DNA of 64,000 bases from CAZDVQ01 sp964508975 (GTDB lineage: Bacteria; Bacteroidota; Bacteroidia; Chitinophagales; Saprospiraceae): assembly GCA_964508975.1 (NCBI GenBank), contig CAZDVQ010000003.1, positions 106,165 to 170,164 on the forward strand, read 5' to 3'. Numbering within the stretch: the stretch's first letter is position 1; every line of letters starts with the position of its first letter. Position numbers and translations under genes: made by a program. Shown in pieces: positions 17,419 to 26,835 of this stretch. The notes below the pieces were generated by a model. That model was not told where the DNA came from. It did no database searches and saw only the letters and a list, made by a program, of their open reading frames with translations.

Positions 17419-18180
17419 CTAAGCTAAGTTCAATACACAAGGACAATGATCTGAATGCTCTGCATCGTTGAGGAGATCGGCAGAGGCAATGCGCTGGGGC
17501 AAGTTGCCGCAGAGCGAGATATAGTCGATGCGCCAACCTTTGTTGTTGCCACGGGCACCCGCGCGGAAGCTCCACCAGCTATATTTTTGCAAATTAGGGT
17601 TAGCCTGGCGGAAACTATCGGTAAAACCGGCGGCAAACCATTTGTCCATCCAAGCCCGCTCCTCGGGTAAGAAACCAGAAGAAGTAGCATTACCCTTGGG
17701 GTTGTGGATATCTATATTGTTGTGGGCGATGTTGTAATCGCCCATGATAACCAAGTTGGGCCTAGTTTGGCGGAGTTGTTCCACCCAGTTGAAGAAATAA
17801 TCGAGGAACTCGTACTTGACGGTTTGGCGGATATCGCCGGTGGTACCAGAAGGGAAGTAGCAGTTGAGCAGGGTTATATCGCCAAAGTCGAGGCGGATAA
17901 TACGGCCTTCTGCATCGAACATGGGGTGGCCGATACCGGTTTCAATATAATCGGGGGCAATTTTTGAAAAAACAGCAACACCGCTGTAGCCTTTTTTCTC
18001 GGCGGGGAACCAGTAATGTTGGTAGCCGAGCGCCTCGAGCGGTGCGAGGTCGACTTGATCGGGGCTGGCCTTGATTTCTTGTAGGCCGATGATATCTGGT
18101 GCAGCGGCTTCAAGCCAAGTGTAAAAGCCCTTGTTGATGGCCGCACGTATGCCGTTGACGTTGTAGGAAATAATTTTCAT
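17419..18180 (-). CDS. xth: Exodeoxyribonuclease III (AP endonuclease)
   Basis: This base-excision-repair enzyme, 253 residues (usual length), belongs to the exonuclease-endonuclease-phosphatase superfamily. The motifs are ISYNVNGIRAA (metal-binding Asn), LQEIKA (catalytic Glu), MGDYNIAHNNID (Asp and Asn), WSFRAGARGNNKGWRIDYIS and the C-terminal SDHCP (Asp-His pair). It is the first gene of a tight minus-strand group, with only 2 bp before the small AbiEii-partner gene. Confidence 0.94.
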   Translation of the reverse strand: MKIISYNVNGIRAAINKGFYTWLEAAAPDIIGLQEIKASPDQVDLAPLEALGYQHYWFPAEKKGYSGVAVFSKIAPDYIETGIGHPMFDAEGRIIRLDFGDITLLNCYFPSGTTGDIRQTVKYEFLDYFFNWVEQLRQTRPNLVIMGDYNIAHNNIDIHNPKGNATSSGFLPEERAWMDKWFAAGFTDSFRQANPNLQKYSWWSFRAGARGNNKGWRIDYISLCGNLPQRIASADLLNDAEHSDHCPCVLNLA

Positions 18181-18228
18181 GTAGATGGTCTTAATTTGTG
18201 CAAAGATAATAAACAGTTAGGGTATCGC

Positions 18229-18337
18229 GCTAGGTGCCCGGAGCATGGCCGCACCGCGGCCAGCGCGAAGCGCCGAGCCGAACAGGCGAGTGCGTAGGGG
18301 ACCGCCGCCGCACAGCGGCGGAGCGCCCAAAAAATAC
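18229..18337 (-). repeat. GC-rich modular repeat upstream of feoA
   Basis: Contains GGCCGCACCGCGGCC and CCGCCGCCGCACAGCGGCGG and ends GCGCCCAAAAAA. It lies between the divergent xth and feoAB genes. Confidence 0.65.
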
Positions 18338-18338
18338 C

Positions 18339-18348
18339 CCTAATTAGG
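18339..18348. promoter_or_regulatory. Small palindrome upstream of feoA
   Basis: CCTAATTAGG is a perfect 10 bp palindrome 84 bp before the feoA ATG. It could be part of a metal-regulator operator, but it does not match the 19 bp Fur box, so this is tentative. Confidence 0.25.
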
Positions 18349-18431
18349 TATGCGTTTAATTTTAAAAAATTGTGAACTTTGTACCCGCTAGAACAGTTTA
18401 TTTAGACAAAATAGAAATAGCACCCCAGCAG

Positions 18432-18683
18432 ATGACTCAATTTGTTTCCCCCTTACATACATCGGTATTGGCACTTGAAATAGGCCAAAGCGCTCGGGTG
18501 AACGTGTTGCTCAACTCTGCCGTTGCCTTAAAACTGTTGGAGATGGGCTGTTTGCCAGGCAAAGAGATAACCCTGCTGAACGTAACCAGCCTTGGTGGCC
18601 CTGTTTTGATTAAAGTTGGCGAGCAGCGGATAGCCCTGCGCCGCGAGGAAGCCGCACATATTCTCATCGACGATAAGCATTAG
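18432..18683 (+). CDS. feoA: Ferrous iron transport protein A (FeoA)
   Basis: This 83-residue SH3-like protein works with FeoB in Fe(II) uptake on the cytoplasmic side. The motifs VALKLLEMGCLPGKEITLLN and GGPVLIKVGEQRIALRREEAAHI are characteristic. I chose the ATG at 18432 because the family length is about 75-85 residues. A GTG at 18372 would add 20 residues. It lies five bases before feoB in the same direction, a standard feoAB arrangement. Confidence 0.9.
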   Translation: MTQFVSPLHTSVLALEIGQSARVNVLLNSAVALKLLEMGCLPGKEITLLNVTSLGGPVLIKVGEQRIALRREEAAHILIDDKH

Positions 18684-18688
18684 GCGGC

Positions 18689-20791
18689 ATGGCCACAACA
18701 TCACTAAAACTTGCGTTGGTAGGCAACCCAAACGCCGGGAAATCATCGGTTTTTAATCGTTTGACGGGCCTGAACCAGAAGGTCGGCAACTTCCCGGGCG
18801 TAACCGTGGACAGTAAAACGGGCGTATTTAGCCTGCCAGACCACCGCAAGGTAGAAGTAATGGACTTGCCCGGTACCTATAGTTTACACCCGAGCTCAAC
18901 CGATGAAGCGGTGGTATTGGAGCAGCTTCTGGTGCATGGCCAACAATTTGACCTGGTGTTGTACGTGGCCGATATGACCAACTTGGAGCGGCACCTGCTC
19001 CTTTTCTCGCAAGTTGCAGACTTGGGTTTACCCCTAGCCCTTTGCTTGACCATGCCAGACCTAGCCGAGGAGCAAGGCCTAAAAGTTGATACCGTTGCCT
19101 TATCGAAAAAACTCGATACCCCTGTGTTTTGTATCAACGGGCGCAGCGGTAGTGGGGTTGAAGCCCTCAAAACCTTTTTGCAGGAAGCCCCAACAAAACC
19201 CTTAGCGCCATTTATAGATTGGAAACGGTACTGCAGCGCCGCGCTGATGCAGGAAATACAAGCCGCAGTAGCCGTTAAAACCCCATTTGCAGCGGTGTTG
19301 GCCTTGCAGTACCCGCATTTGTTCCCGCCACAACAACAGGCTTTAGAACAAGTGGCTGCTAAGCATCAGCTCAAATCGTTGAACATGCAGGTTGACGAGA
19401 CCATGAGCCGATTTGATAAAATTGTGCCCTTGGTTAAATCGGTAAGCCAAAGTAAAGCGCAAGCCGAGCGCCATGTTTTTACCAGCAAACTGGACCGAGT
19501 ATTAACCCACGAAGTTTGGGGGACCTTGATTTTTCTGGGTATCTTGATGCTTATATTCCAGTCGATTTTTGCATGGGCCAGCTACCCCATGGATGCCATA
19601 GAACTGGGTTTTTCCCATCTGAGCAACTGGGTTAGCCAAGCCTTGCCTGCTGGAGCATTGAACGACTTGCTGGTGAACGGCATACTGGCCGGCCTGAGTG
19701 GTGTGTTGGTGTTTGTGCCGCAAATAGCACTGCTGTTCTTGCTGATTGGATTTTTGGAAAACGTGGGCTACATGGCCCGTGCGGTTTACCTGTCGGATAA
19801 CCTCATGCGCCGGTTTGGCCTCAATGGCCGGAGTATTGTTTCCCTGTTCTCGGGCATGGCCTGCGCAGTACCGTCTATTATGGCGGCCAGAACCATTTCA
19901 AACCAGAAAGAGCGTTTGATTACCATCATGGTGACACCCTTTATCAGTTGTTCGGCACGGATACCCGTATACACGGTGCTGGTGGCGCTACTGGTACCCG
20001 ACGATGCCAAATTGGGTTGGTTTAACCAGCAAGGCCTTATTATGTTGGCCTTGTACCTCCTGGGGGTTGTGGCGGCATTGGTAGCAGCGTATATCATGAA
20101 AAAATTGGTACACAGTCGTGAACAGGGCTTTTTAATACTCGAATTACCCGCATTCAAAAAGCCAGATTGGAAAAGTATTGGCATCTCGGCCTGGGAGAAA
20201 GTATATATTTTCGTGTATGAAGCGGGCCGGATTATCTTGGCCATATCCATAATCCTCTGGTTATTATCGTCATACAGTTTGCCTGGCCGCATGGAAGGAG
20301 CCGAGGGGCAAGCCACCATTGAAGCACGTTTACAAAATTTGACGGAAACCCAAACCGATGACTTGATCCAAGCCCGAAAATTGGAAGCCTCCTTTGCGGG
20401 TATGTTGGGCAAAAGCATAGAACCTGTAATCAGGCCATTGGGCTTCGACTGGAAAATTGGCATAGCGTTGATCACCTCGTTTGCTGCACGCGAAGTATTT
20501 GTGGGCACTATGGCCACCTTGTACAGCGTGGGTAGCCAAGGCGAAGACTACGAGGTGGTACAAGACCGCCTGCGCAATGAACGGAACTTAGAGACCGGCT
20601 TACCGGTATTTACACCGGCGGTCACCTTTTCGTTACTTTTGTTCTACGTGTTTGCTATGCAGTGTATCAGTACCATCGCCGTGGTAAAACGCGAAACGGG
20701 CAGCTGGAAATGGGCTGGCCTACAAGTGTTTTACATGACGGGCTTAGCTTATTTGGCCGCTTGGGTTGCCAAGTTGTGCATGGGCGGATAA
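18689..20791 (+). CDS. feoB: Ferrous iron transporter FeoB
   Basis: This inner-membrane Fe(II) transporter has an N-terminal G-protein domain, 700 residues in all. G1 GNPNAGKSS is at 12-20 and DLPGTYSLHP forms the G3 region. A helical spacer follows (about 165-260), then a polytopic domain with two Gate motifs. One gate includes MACAVPSIMAARTI followed by ISCSARIPVYTVL, carrying the conserved Cys. No FeoC-like gene follows; a GC-rich repeat follows instead. Identification is firm. Confidence 0.96.
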   Translation: MATTSLKLALVGNPNAGKSSVFNRLTGLNQKVGNFPGVTVDSKTGVFSLPDHRKVEVMDLPGTYSLHPSSTDEAVVLEQLLVHGQQFDLVLYVADMTNLERHLLLFSQVADLGLPLALCLTMPDLAEEQGLKVDTVALSKKLDTPVFCINGRSGSGVEALKTFLQEAPTKPLAPFIDWKRYCSAALMQEIQAAVAVKTPFAAVLALQYPHLFPPQQQALEQVAAKHQLKSLNMQVDETMSRFDKIVPLVKSVSQSKAQAERHVFTSKLDRVLTHEVWGTLIFLGILMLIFQSIFAWASYPMDAIELGFSHLSNWVSQALPAGALNDLLVNGILAGLSGVLVFVPQIALLFLLIGFLENVGYMARAVYLSDNLMRRFGLNGRSIVSLFSGMACAVPSIMAARTISNQKERLITIMVTPFISCSARIPVYTVLVALLVPDDAKLGWFNQQGLIMLALYLLGVVAALVAAYIMKKLVHSREQGFLILELPAFKKPDWKSIGISAWEKVYIFVYEAGRIILAISIILWLLSSYSLPGRMEGAEGQATIEARLQNLTETQTDDLIQARKLEASFAGMLGKSIEPVIRPLGFDWKIGIALITSFAAREVFVGTMATLYSVGSQGEDYEVVQDRLRNERNLETGLPVFTPAVTFSLLLFYVFAMQCISTIAVVKRETGSWKWAGLQVFYMTGLAYLAAWVAKLCMGG

Positions 20792-20819
20792 TGCTATTGA
20801 ACCGCAGGATAATGTTTTT

Positions 20820-20935
20820 TTATTTGGGCGTGCCCGCCGCTTTGCGGCGATCGCCACCCTTCGCGCTCGCTAAACGCTCGGTGCCTACGGCACCCGCCGC
20901 CAAGGCGGCGGCGCTACGGTCGGCTCACGCAGGGC
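20820..20935 (+). repeat. GC-rich modular repeat after feoB
   Basis: Begins ATTTGGGCGTGCC and holds three exact hairpins in a row: CGCCGCTTTGCGGCG, GGTGCCTACGGCACC (20880-20894) and CCGCCAAGGCGG. It is a good example of the stem-by-stem architecture of the family. Confidence 0.75.
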
Positions 20936-20941
20936 TAAAAC

Positions 20942-21670
20942 CTACAAGGCAAAGGTAAACCCTTCCGATACTAGCTTTTCATAGCGTTTTATATCAAAAC
21001 GATAGAGTTTAGCCGGGCGGTGTGCCACACCAATTTGCACTTCATCCAGTGGGAGCAAGAGGTGCATGCTCAAGATTTTCTTGCGGAAGTTGCGTTTGTC
21101 TAGTTTTTCACCCAGGATAGATTCATACAAGTATTGCAACTCCGAAAGGGTAAACTTCTCGGGTAAAAGCTCAAAACCGATTGGCCGTGCACGCACGCGT
21201 TTGCGCAAACGCCATAAGCAAGCATCTAGGATTTCGCGGTGGTCAAAGGCCAGGTCGCTCAAGTTCTTGAGGTTTATCCAACGGGCCTCACTAGCCCAGG
21301 ATGCCGCATGGACATCGGTATAATCTTTAACTTTGACGAGGGAGAAGTAAGCCACGGTAAGTACACGGCCCAAGGGGTGCCTATCAACTCGGCCAAAAGT
21401 GTGTACTTGCTCTAGATATACGTCAGAGAGGCCAGTCAGCTCCAACAACACACGTTGTGCAGCATGATCAAGGTCTTCAAGCGGGTGCACAAGGTCGCCG
21501 GGTAAGGCCCACATATTTTCAAAGGGGGCAGTACCGCGTTGGATGAGCAGTATTTTGATACCTTCATCATCGAATCCAAAAACAACGCAGTCAACGGATG
21601 AAGCTAAAGAAAAATAAGCTTTCAATTCGTCAGGTGGTGTAAGTAGTTGGTTGGGCGTCTCTAAAATCAT
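20942..21670 (-). CDS. NrtR-like regulator with a Nudix-derived domain and winged helix
   Basis: This 242-residue protein has an N-terminal Nudix fold (VFGFDDEGIKILLIQRG, MWALPGDLVHP) and a C-terminal NrtR-type winged-helix domain (FTLSELQYLYESILGEKLDK, NFRKKILSMHLL). The Nudix box reads EDLDHAAQRVLLELTGL, where the usual REUXEE catalytic Glu residues are mostly lost. This fits a ligand sensor rather than a hydrolase. NrtR relatives in Bacteroidota regulate NAD or sugar metabolism. Only 16 bp separate it from the upstream amylase gene on the same strand, so a carbohydrate role is plausible. Confidence 0.85.
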   Translation of the reverse strand: MILETPNQLLTPPDELKAYFSLASSVDCVVFGFDDEGIKILLIQRGTAPFENMWALPGDLVHPLEDLDHAAQRVLLELTGLSDVYLEQVHTFGRVDRHPLGRVLTVAYFSLVKVKDYTDVHAASWASEARWINLKNLSDLAFDHREILDACLWRLRKRVRARPIGFELLPEKFTLSELQYLYESILGEKLDKRNFRKKILSMHLLLPLDEVQIGVAHRPAKLYRFDIKRYEKLVSEGFTFAL

Positions 21671-21686
21671 GGTTAAAACTTGTAAA

Positions 21687-23990
21687 TCAATACCTGATAA
21701 TGCGTTCGGTAGCTACTTGGCCTTGGTGTTTCAGCTTTAGGAAGTACGTTCCGGCAGTTAATTTATGCGTATCGGGCAGTTCAATGGCTTGTGTGTTGGC
21801 TTGTAGTTCAATGTTGTTGCTTTGCAATAATTGCCCTGCAAGGTTATATACTTCCAAGGTGGCTTGACCTGCTTGTGTAGCGTCAATCTGGAGCATCAAC
21901 TTACCATTGCTTGGGTTAGGATAAGCCATAATGCCGAGCGAGGCCGTGTTGGTTTCAAACTGCTGTACACTGGTAAAAGTGGTGTCGATAGGTATGAGCG
22001 ACTGTGTCAAATCGCCTTTTACCCAAACGCCAAAACTACGGGCAGGCACTTCAAAATATGCTGTATTGTTGTTAACCAAAGTAAAGGCATTAGGCGATAC
22101 ACCAAGGATATCGGTCAAAGTATCGCCTTGAACCAAGTTAGCGGTGTTGAGTTGCTGTGTCACGCGCAGGGTTTCGCCGGCGAAGTTAATCACTACCACC
22201 ACATCTTTACCGGATGGGGCGTTGCGCAGCTGGTAAATCAGCGATGCATTGTTGTAGCCCGAGCTGAAGTTTGAGCTAAAGCCACTACCAATACGGTTCA
22301 GGTAATCGCGGCCAGTGGCACCAAAAATGTAGCGGCGGTGTACTTCCATCAACGCATTAATCCTAGCGCGGAGCAAGTTGTTGGGGTAATAATCGCCGTA
22401 GTACACGCAAGGCGTACCTAATTGGTTATTGGTCAAAATGTAGGCATAGGCCAGGTGCGGGTCGTTCGTCAATGGACCGTTAGGTTCGCCTGGTCTAAAA
22501 TCGTGGTTGTTTACAAATGTCACCACGTTAAAGCCCGAGCCGCCGGCTCCGTCAACCACGCTGCTATTAAACACGTTGCGCGCATCGTAGCCAAAGGTGT
22601 TACAGGCGTTGTTGAGGGCGTTGCGTAAGGCAAAATCAAAAATACGGATATTGATGGCCGCACGGGTATCGGCATCCATGCTGGCTTGCACCTGGTCAAT
22701 CCAACCTTTGAGCACAGCAGGATTAAAATCGAACGATTCGCCTACAATCATGCTGGGGTCAATGCCTTGGTCGTGCAGGTAATCAAGTAAATCGCCCATG
22801 AACGAGGCTTGGAAATGTTTCACGGCATCCACGCGGAAGCCACGGGCACCCACCTCGTCCCACATCCAGCGGGTAAATTCAAATAAGGTATCGCGGGTAG
22901 ATGGAACCGTATGGTCAACATCGTAATAAAACAGCATGGCATCAAGGTCGCCAGAGAGCTGCGTAGCGTTGCCGTTGGGTTTAAAGTTGCGCCAGTCCAT
23001 ACCGCCCCTGCCGCTGAGTTGCGGGAAGTGGTTGGTCCGGGTCTGAAATTTTACTTGGTTAACCACATTCTGGCTGGCGGCGCCATTCCAGATGCCAATG
23101 GCCAGGTGGTCGGATAACTGACCGAGGTCGGCACCACCACCAGATGAATTGGTGTTGTAAAACTGGAAGTACAGGCGGTCTCCTGCTGGGTCGAAATCGC
23201 CAGCGGCGATGGTCACGGCAAACTCGTCGATACCGCAGCCACCTGCATCAATGCTGGCCGAAATGCGTTGTGTAAGGGGAATGGTATTGTTGGCCTGGGC
23301 ACAATCGCCACCACCGTTGGGCTCAGATTCGGCCACGATGGCTATCACGTTGTTCGGCTGGCGGGTATTGGTCCAGGTTTGGAACACATAGTTCCGACCA
23401 TTAAACACAGCTGCTTGCGAGGCCGAGCGCATTTTAAAATAATAGGTACCCGCCCCGTTGCCCGAGGTACCGCCCAGCGGCAGGTAGCAGCGCACCCGGT
23501 TAGATGGGAAAGGTTGATCGCCCTGCGCAATCTTGGTCGCGTTCATATTTTCCATCCAACCTTCCACGGCGGGATTATCTTCCCACACGCCGGCATCGCG
23601 ATGGTTGTACACCACGTCGGCCACGGCTTTAATCCCGTTGGCATCAGCTGCTTGGATAAAGTCCGACAACATTTGGCGGGTGCCCCAACGTGCGTTGCGG
23701 TATTGGCTCAGGTCGTAATAATCGGCCACGTCGTAGCCCATGCTGTTGATACCGCCCGATGCATAGGAAAGTGGTGGCACCCAAAGGTAAGTAAAGCCAC
23801 GGGCCGATAATTCGGGCAGCTCCGTTTCCAGGTGCTTAATATATCTGTTGCCGTTTACCCAGTAAGGGTAGCCCCAAACCCAGCCTTGCATCATAAAATC
23901 TTGCGCTTGCAGGGGCAATGCGCCAAGACAGCAAATGACAAGTATAGACACACTTTTGCTAATTCCAAAAATGAATGTACCTTTACGCAT
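21687..23990 (-). CDS. Secreted GH13 alpha-amylase with T9SS sorting domain
   Basis: This exported starch-degrading enzyme has 767 residues. A signal peptide (about 1-30, ending LPLQAQ) precedes a GH13 (beta/alpha)8 barrel. Its signatures are ADVVYNH, GFRVDAVKHF (nucleophile Asp388), VGESF (acid/base Glu418) and FVNNHD (Asp497). An extra domain of about 150 residues (165-320) is inserted after VVYNH. A C-domain and a Por sorting domain (MAYPNPSNGKLMLQI ... TAGTYFLKLKHQG) end the protein, so it should be secreted or surface-bound by the T9SS. It is followed on the same strand by the NrtR-like regulator. Confidence 0.94.
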   Translation of the reverse strand: MRKGTFIFGISKSVSILVICCLGALPLQAQDFMMQGWVWGYPYWVNGNRYIKHLETELPELSARGFTYLWVPPLSYASGGINSMGYDVADYYDLSQYRNARWGTRQMLSDFIQAADANGIKAVADVVYNHRDAGVWEDNPAVEGWMENMNATKIAQGDQPFPSNRVRCYLPLGGTSGNGAGTYYFKMRSASQAAVFNGRNYVFQTWTNTRQPNNVIAIVAESEPNGGGDCAQANNTIPLTQRISASIDAGGCGIDEFAVTIAAGDFDPAGDRLYFQFYNTNSSGGGADLGQLSDHLAIGIWNGAASQNVVNQVKFQTRTNHFPQLSGRGGMDWRNFKPNGNATQLSGDLDAMLFYYDVDHTVPSTRDTLFEFTRWMWDEVGARGFRVDAVKHFQASFMGDLLDYLHDQGIDPSMIVGESFDFNPAVLKGWIDQVQASMDADTRAAINIRIFDFALRNALNNACNTFGYDARNVFNSSVVDGAGGSGFNVVTFVNNHDFRPGEPNGPLTNDPHLAYAYILTNNQLGTPCVYYGDYYPNNLLRARINALMEVHRRYIFGATGRDYLNRIGSGFSSNFSSGYNNASLIYQLRNAPSGKDVVVVINFAGETLRVTQQLNTANLVQGDTLTDILGVSPNAFTLVNNNTAYFEVPARSFGVWVKGDLTQSLIPIDTTFTSVQQFETNTASLGIMAYPNPSNGKLMLQIDATQAGQATLEVYNLAGQLLQSNNIELQANTQAIELPDTHKLTAGTYFLKLKHQGQVATERIIRY

Positions 23991-24379
23991 GACAACAGAT
24001 ATTTGGTTACTTAGTGTAAAAGTAACACATTCTATTTATATCTAGTTTACGCAAAGTATATTTTTTTGTTTTTTGGGCCTCCCCTCGCGTTGCTCGGGGC
24101 GAGCCATTTGCAGGAGCAAATGGTTCGCTCAGTCGCTTCGCTCCTTTGCGGAGCACTTCGTGGTTCACTTGCTACAAATGTACATTAAGTACATTTGTTT
24201 TTGCTGCGCAAAACCGCTGCGTTCATGTTCCGGGTTCGCTATTCGCTCGGCTCCTTGATTGGGCCACCAGCCATTTGCAGGAGCAAATGGTGCGCTTACT
24301 ACAAATGTGCATTTAGCACATTTGTTTTTGCTGCGCAAAACGGTTGCGCTTATACATCGCTAGGCCGATGTTTTTCCCG
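23991..24379. other. Gene-free stretch upstream of the amylase
   Basis: AT-rich upstream sequence of the amylase, then a long copy of the GC-rich repeat (24072-24372). No gene was seen. Confidence 0.5.
24072..24372 (+). repeat. GC-rich repeat with internal duplicated units
   Basis: Starts GGGCCTCCCCTCGCG and ends ATCGCTAGGCCGATG. Within it the block CCATTTGCAGGAGCAAATGG, with TGCTACAAATGT-type hairpins and GCTGCGCAAAACCG, occurs twice (about 24105-24235 and 24268-24350). This shows modules can multiply inside one copy. Confidence 0.7.
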
Positions 24380-25390
24380 TTATTTTTGCTTGGGCTTAAA
24401 CACCGAGATACCGTTTGACCAGGTACAAAACCAGATACTACCGTCGGGGGCCAGCACCATGCGTTCTACACCGTTATGCCCATCATTAGAAGGTAGCGGG
24501 TAAGATTCCCACTTTTGAGTATCATGGTTATACACCCCGAAACAGGCTGCAGTTTGGGTAGATAAACCCACCCGGCCATCGGGCAGGAGCAATAGCCTGT
24601 GTGGTACCGTTTTAAATTTACCGTTCCAGTCGGTTTTCATGTTGTCGGGTTGGTTATTAACCCAAGCAAAGGAAGTGTCGTTATACCAACCAAAGGCTAA
24701 ATGATCGAAAGATGAAACCCAGAAGCGCTTGTTTTTATCGTACAGGCCATCGTAAATAGTTTCAGAGCCGAGTATTTGCATTTTGGAAGCATTGAAGCCG
24801 TTCTTTTTGGATTTCGGTATGCGCACGTACGACTCACGGTAAAACACCTGCAAATCGCCCGATGGTTCTAAGTACAGGTTAAACACATCTTTATCATTGC
24901 TGGTAATTAGGGTCAACTCCTTTTTGTACCAATAATACACCCGACCTTGCAAACCTGGTTTATTCCCGCCGATGACAAAGCCACCGCGACCATCAGGTAT
25001 AATAATCCTAGATTGCGTTCCATCTGGAAGTTCAACGCTGCTGAAGGTTTTGGTCTTCGGGTTGTAGATACGGAACAGGCCCACATCGCCGGCGATGAGT
25101 AAATTACCCTCGGCATCGAAAGCAATATCGTTGAGGTTCATGTATTCATTTGTCTCGGCATTGGGCAGCGGGCTATGGCGAACAAAGTCCTTACCGTCGA
25201 AATGATACAGGCCGCCTTGGCCAGTTACTATCCAGGGTGTACCTGATTTATCAAAGGCTACATCGCGTACGTGGTTACCATCGAGCTTGCTGTTGCTTTG
25301 GTTGTAGGAGCTCCAGGTGTATTTGCTAAAGTCTTGAGCTTGTGCCCATTGCGCAAGCGCAAGGAATAGAAGGCTGTAAAATAGTTTCAT
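24380..25390 (-). CDS. Secreted two-component-regulator-propeller-like protein
   Basis: This 336-residue protein has a signal peptide (about 1-18, ending AQWAQAQ). It is made of beta-propeller blades like those at the front of hybrid sensor kinases: HVRDVAFDKSGTPWIVTGQG, NLNDIAFDAEGNLLIAGDVG and MVLAPDGSIWFCTWSNGI. No kinase, membrane or sorting domain follows, so it is a free periplasmic or lipid-independent propeller of unknown ligand. It sits between the amylase and the glutathionylspermidine synthase-like gene on the same strand. Confidence 0.78.
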   Translation of the reverse strand: MKLFYSLLFLALAQWAQAQDFSKYTWSSYNQSNSKLDGNHVRDVAFDKSGTPWIVTGQGGLYHFDGKDFVRHSPLPNAETNEYMNLNDIAFDAEGNLLIAGDVGLFRIYNPKTKTFSSVELPDGTQSRIIIPDGRGGFVIGGNKPGLQGRVYYWYKKELTLITSNDKDVFNLYLEPSGDLQVFYRESYVRIPKSKKNGFNASKMQILGSETIYDGLYDKNKRFWVSSFDHLAFGWYNDTSFAWVNNQPDNMKTDWNGKFKTVPHRLLLLPDGRVGLSTQTAACFGVYNHDTQKWESYPLPSNDGHNGVERMVLAPDGSIWFCTWSNGISVFKPKQK

Positions 25391-25467
25391 GCAGGATTAA
25401 GTTTCTACCTGTAAAGATGCAGCGGAAAGCGCTTTTGGTGTGTTGGTTTTAAATTTGACCACAGCCC

Positions 25468-25602
25468 CGCGTTAGCTGGCCAGAGGGCAGCCGCGCAGCG
25501 GCTGGTGCGCAGCACGGAGCAAAGCGAACCCCGGCGGACAGCGGCGACGCGCTCGTAGGGGCGTATCGCATACGCCCTGCGAAGCGGCGCAACGCCCAAA
25601 TC
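25468..25602 (-). repeat. GC-rich modular repeat
   Basis: Reverse-oriented copy with GCAGCCGCGCAGCGGCTGGTG and TCGCATACGCCCTGCGAAGC, ending AACGCCCAAATCAAAAAC. Confidence 0.7.
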
Positions 25603-25634
25603 AAAAACATCCGTTTTTTAAGCAACTGGAAACG

Positions 25635-26822
25635 CTAAGCATCTACCATGTGGCCTACAAACTGCGAAGCATTGTCGATAATACGCGATTTTGAACGCCT
25701 GAAGCCCAGGCCGCAAGCCTCCCAGGCAAAGAAAACGCCAGCTTGGTAAAACTGGTGATCATCGTCTTGTGCCAAGAGGGCGTAGGCCTGATACACGTTG
25801 GGGTAATTGCCGTACTCGCCGCCATTGCTTTCGATGTCTTCTCCTTTGCCGTTATAAATTGACACGTTGGCACCTTCGCGGCCCAGCATCACCTTGCGTA
25901 CAAAGCGCGTATCGGGTGCCCCGGCGATAGGTTTGGTATCGGTGTGTAGCAGCAGCGGGTCGTCGGGGTAAAGTTCCCAGAGATATTTCATGATGCCCTT
26001 GCTTTGGAACAGCAGCGTGTAGGCTGGGTTCAGTATCACGGCGTGGCGGTGGCGCACGATACTCGTGAGCAAATCGGCCAGTTCGGGCTCGTCGTAAGCA
26101 ACGTACTCCCAGGGTAAAAGCTTGAACCAGAAGGCAAAGCGGGCAAATTTACCCTCGCCGTAATCGGCAAAAATGCCTTCTTCCGCTGAAAAGGTAATTT
26201 CGTCTATATAGCGGAACTCCGTCTCGAAGCCAGCCTCGTGGGCGGCTTCAGCCAGCAGGCTCACGTTATGTTCATCCTCAGGTGCATCGCGCAGGGTAGA
26301 GAACAGCATCGTGGCCTCCATATCGGAATTAAGCTGCTTGAGCCGTTTGAAATTGGCCACCAGGGCATCGTAGAGGTTGTTGAACTGCGCCTTTTCATCG
26401 AGGTTGTTGGCCTTGAGCTGGGCCCATTGGATGATGGCCGTCTCGGGAATTGAGGTGGCGGTATCGGCGTTAAATTCAAGGAGCTTGATGGGCAGGTGCC
26501 CAACACCACCGGCAAAGTCAAAGCGGCCATAAAGGTGTAGCTGGCGGTCGTCTTCCCAAGTTAGGCGAATGATATCGCGCAGGTTGGGCGGGATGGCTAG
26601 CTCGTCCCAAAGCCGGTTGTCGATAATGTGTTGTGCTGCCTCCGTGTACATATCGTACAGGCGGTTAGCGGCCTCGTAATAGGCTACTTGTTCAGCGTTG
26701 TGGATGAGCACAATGTCGGAGGTCAGGTAATCCTGGGCCTCTGGCGAGATGAAGTAATCCCAGCCCAGGTCGCGAAATAACGCGTTGGGCAGGTGCATCA
26801 CAGGGAGTTTGTTGATATTCAT
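25635..26822 (-). CDS. Glutathionylspermidine synthase-like ATP-grasp ligase (YgiC/YjfC type)
   Basis: This 395-residue protein is of the GSP_synth family, an ATP-grasp fold that joins a carboxylate to an amine. WDYFISPEAQDYLTSD, RFDFAGGVGHLPIKLLEFNADTATS and HTDTKPIAGAPDTRFVRKVMLGREG match this family. No amidase domain is present, as in E. coli YgiC/YjfC, whose substrates are uncertain. It follows the small lipoprotein-like gene by 13 bp, echoing the E. coli ygiB-ygiC pair, so the two probably act together. Confidence 0.88.
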   Translation of the reverse strand: MNINKLPVMHLPNALFRDLGWDYFISPEAQDYLTSDIVLIHNAEQVAYYEAANRLYDMYTEAAQHIIDNRLWDELAIPPNLRDIIRLTWEDDRQLHLYGRFDFAGGVGHLPIKLLEFNADTATSIPETAIIQWAQLKANNLDEKAQFNNLYDALVANFKRLKQLNSDMEATMLFSTLRDAPEDEHNVSLLAEAAHEAGFETEFRYIDEITFSAEEGIFADYGEGKFARFAFWFKLLPWEYVAYDEPELADLLTSIVRHRHAVILNPAYTLLFQSKGIMKYLWELYPDDPLLLHTDTKPIAGAPDTRFVRKVMLGREGANVSIYNGKGEDIESNGGEYGNYPNVYQAYALLAQDDDHQFYQAGVFFAWEACGLGFRRSKSRIIDNASQFVGHMVDA

Positions 26823-26835
26823 ATAGTGCTGTGTA

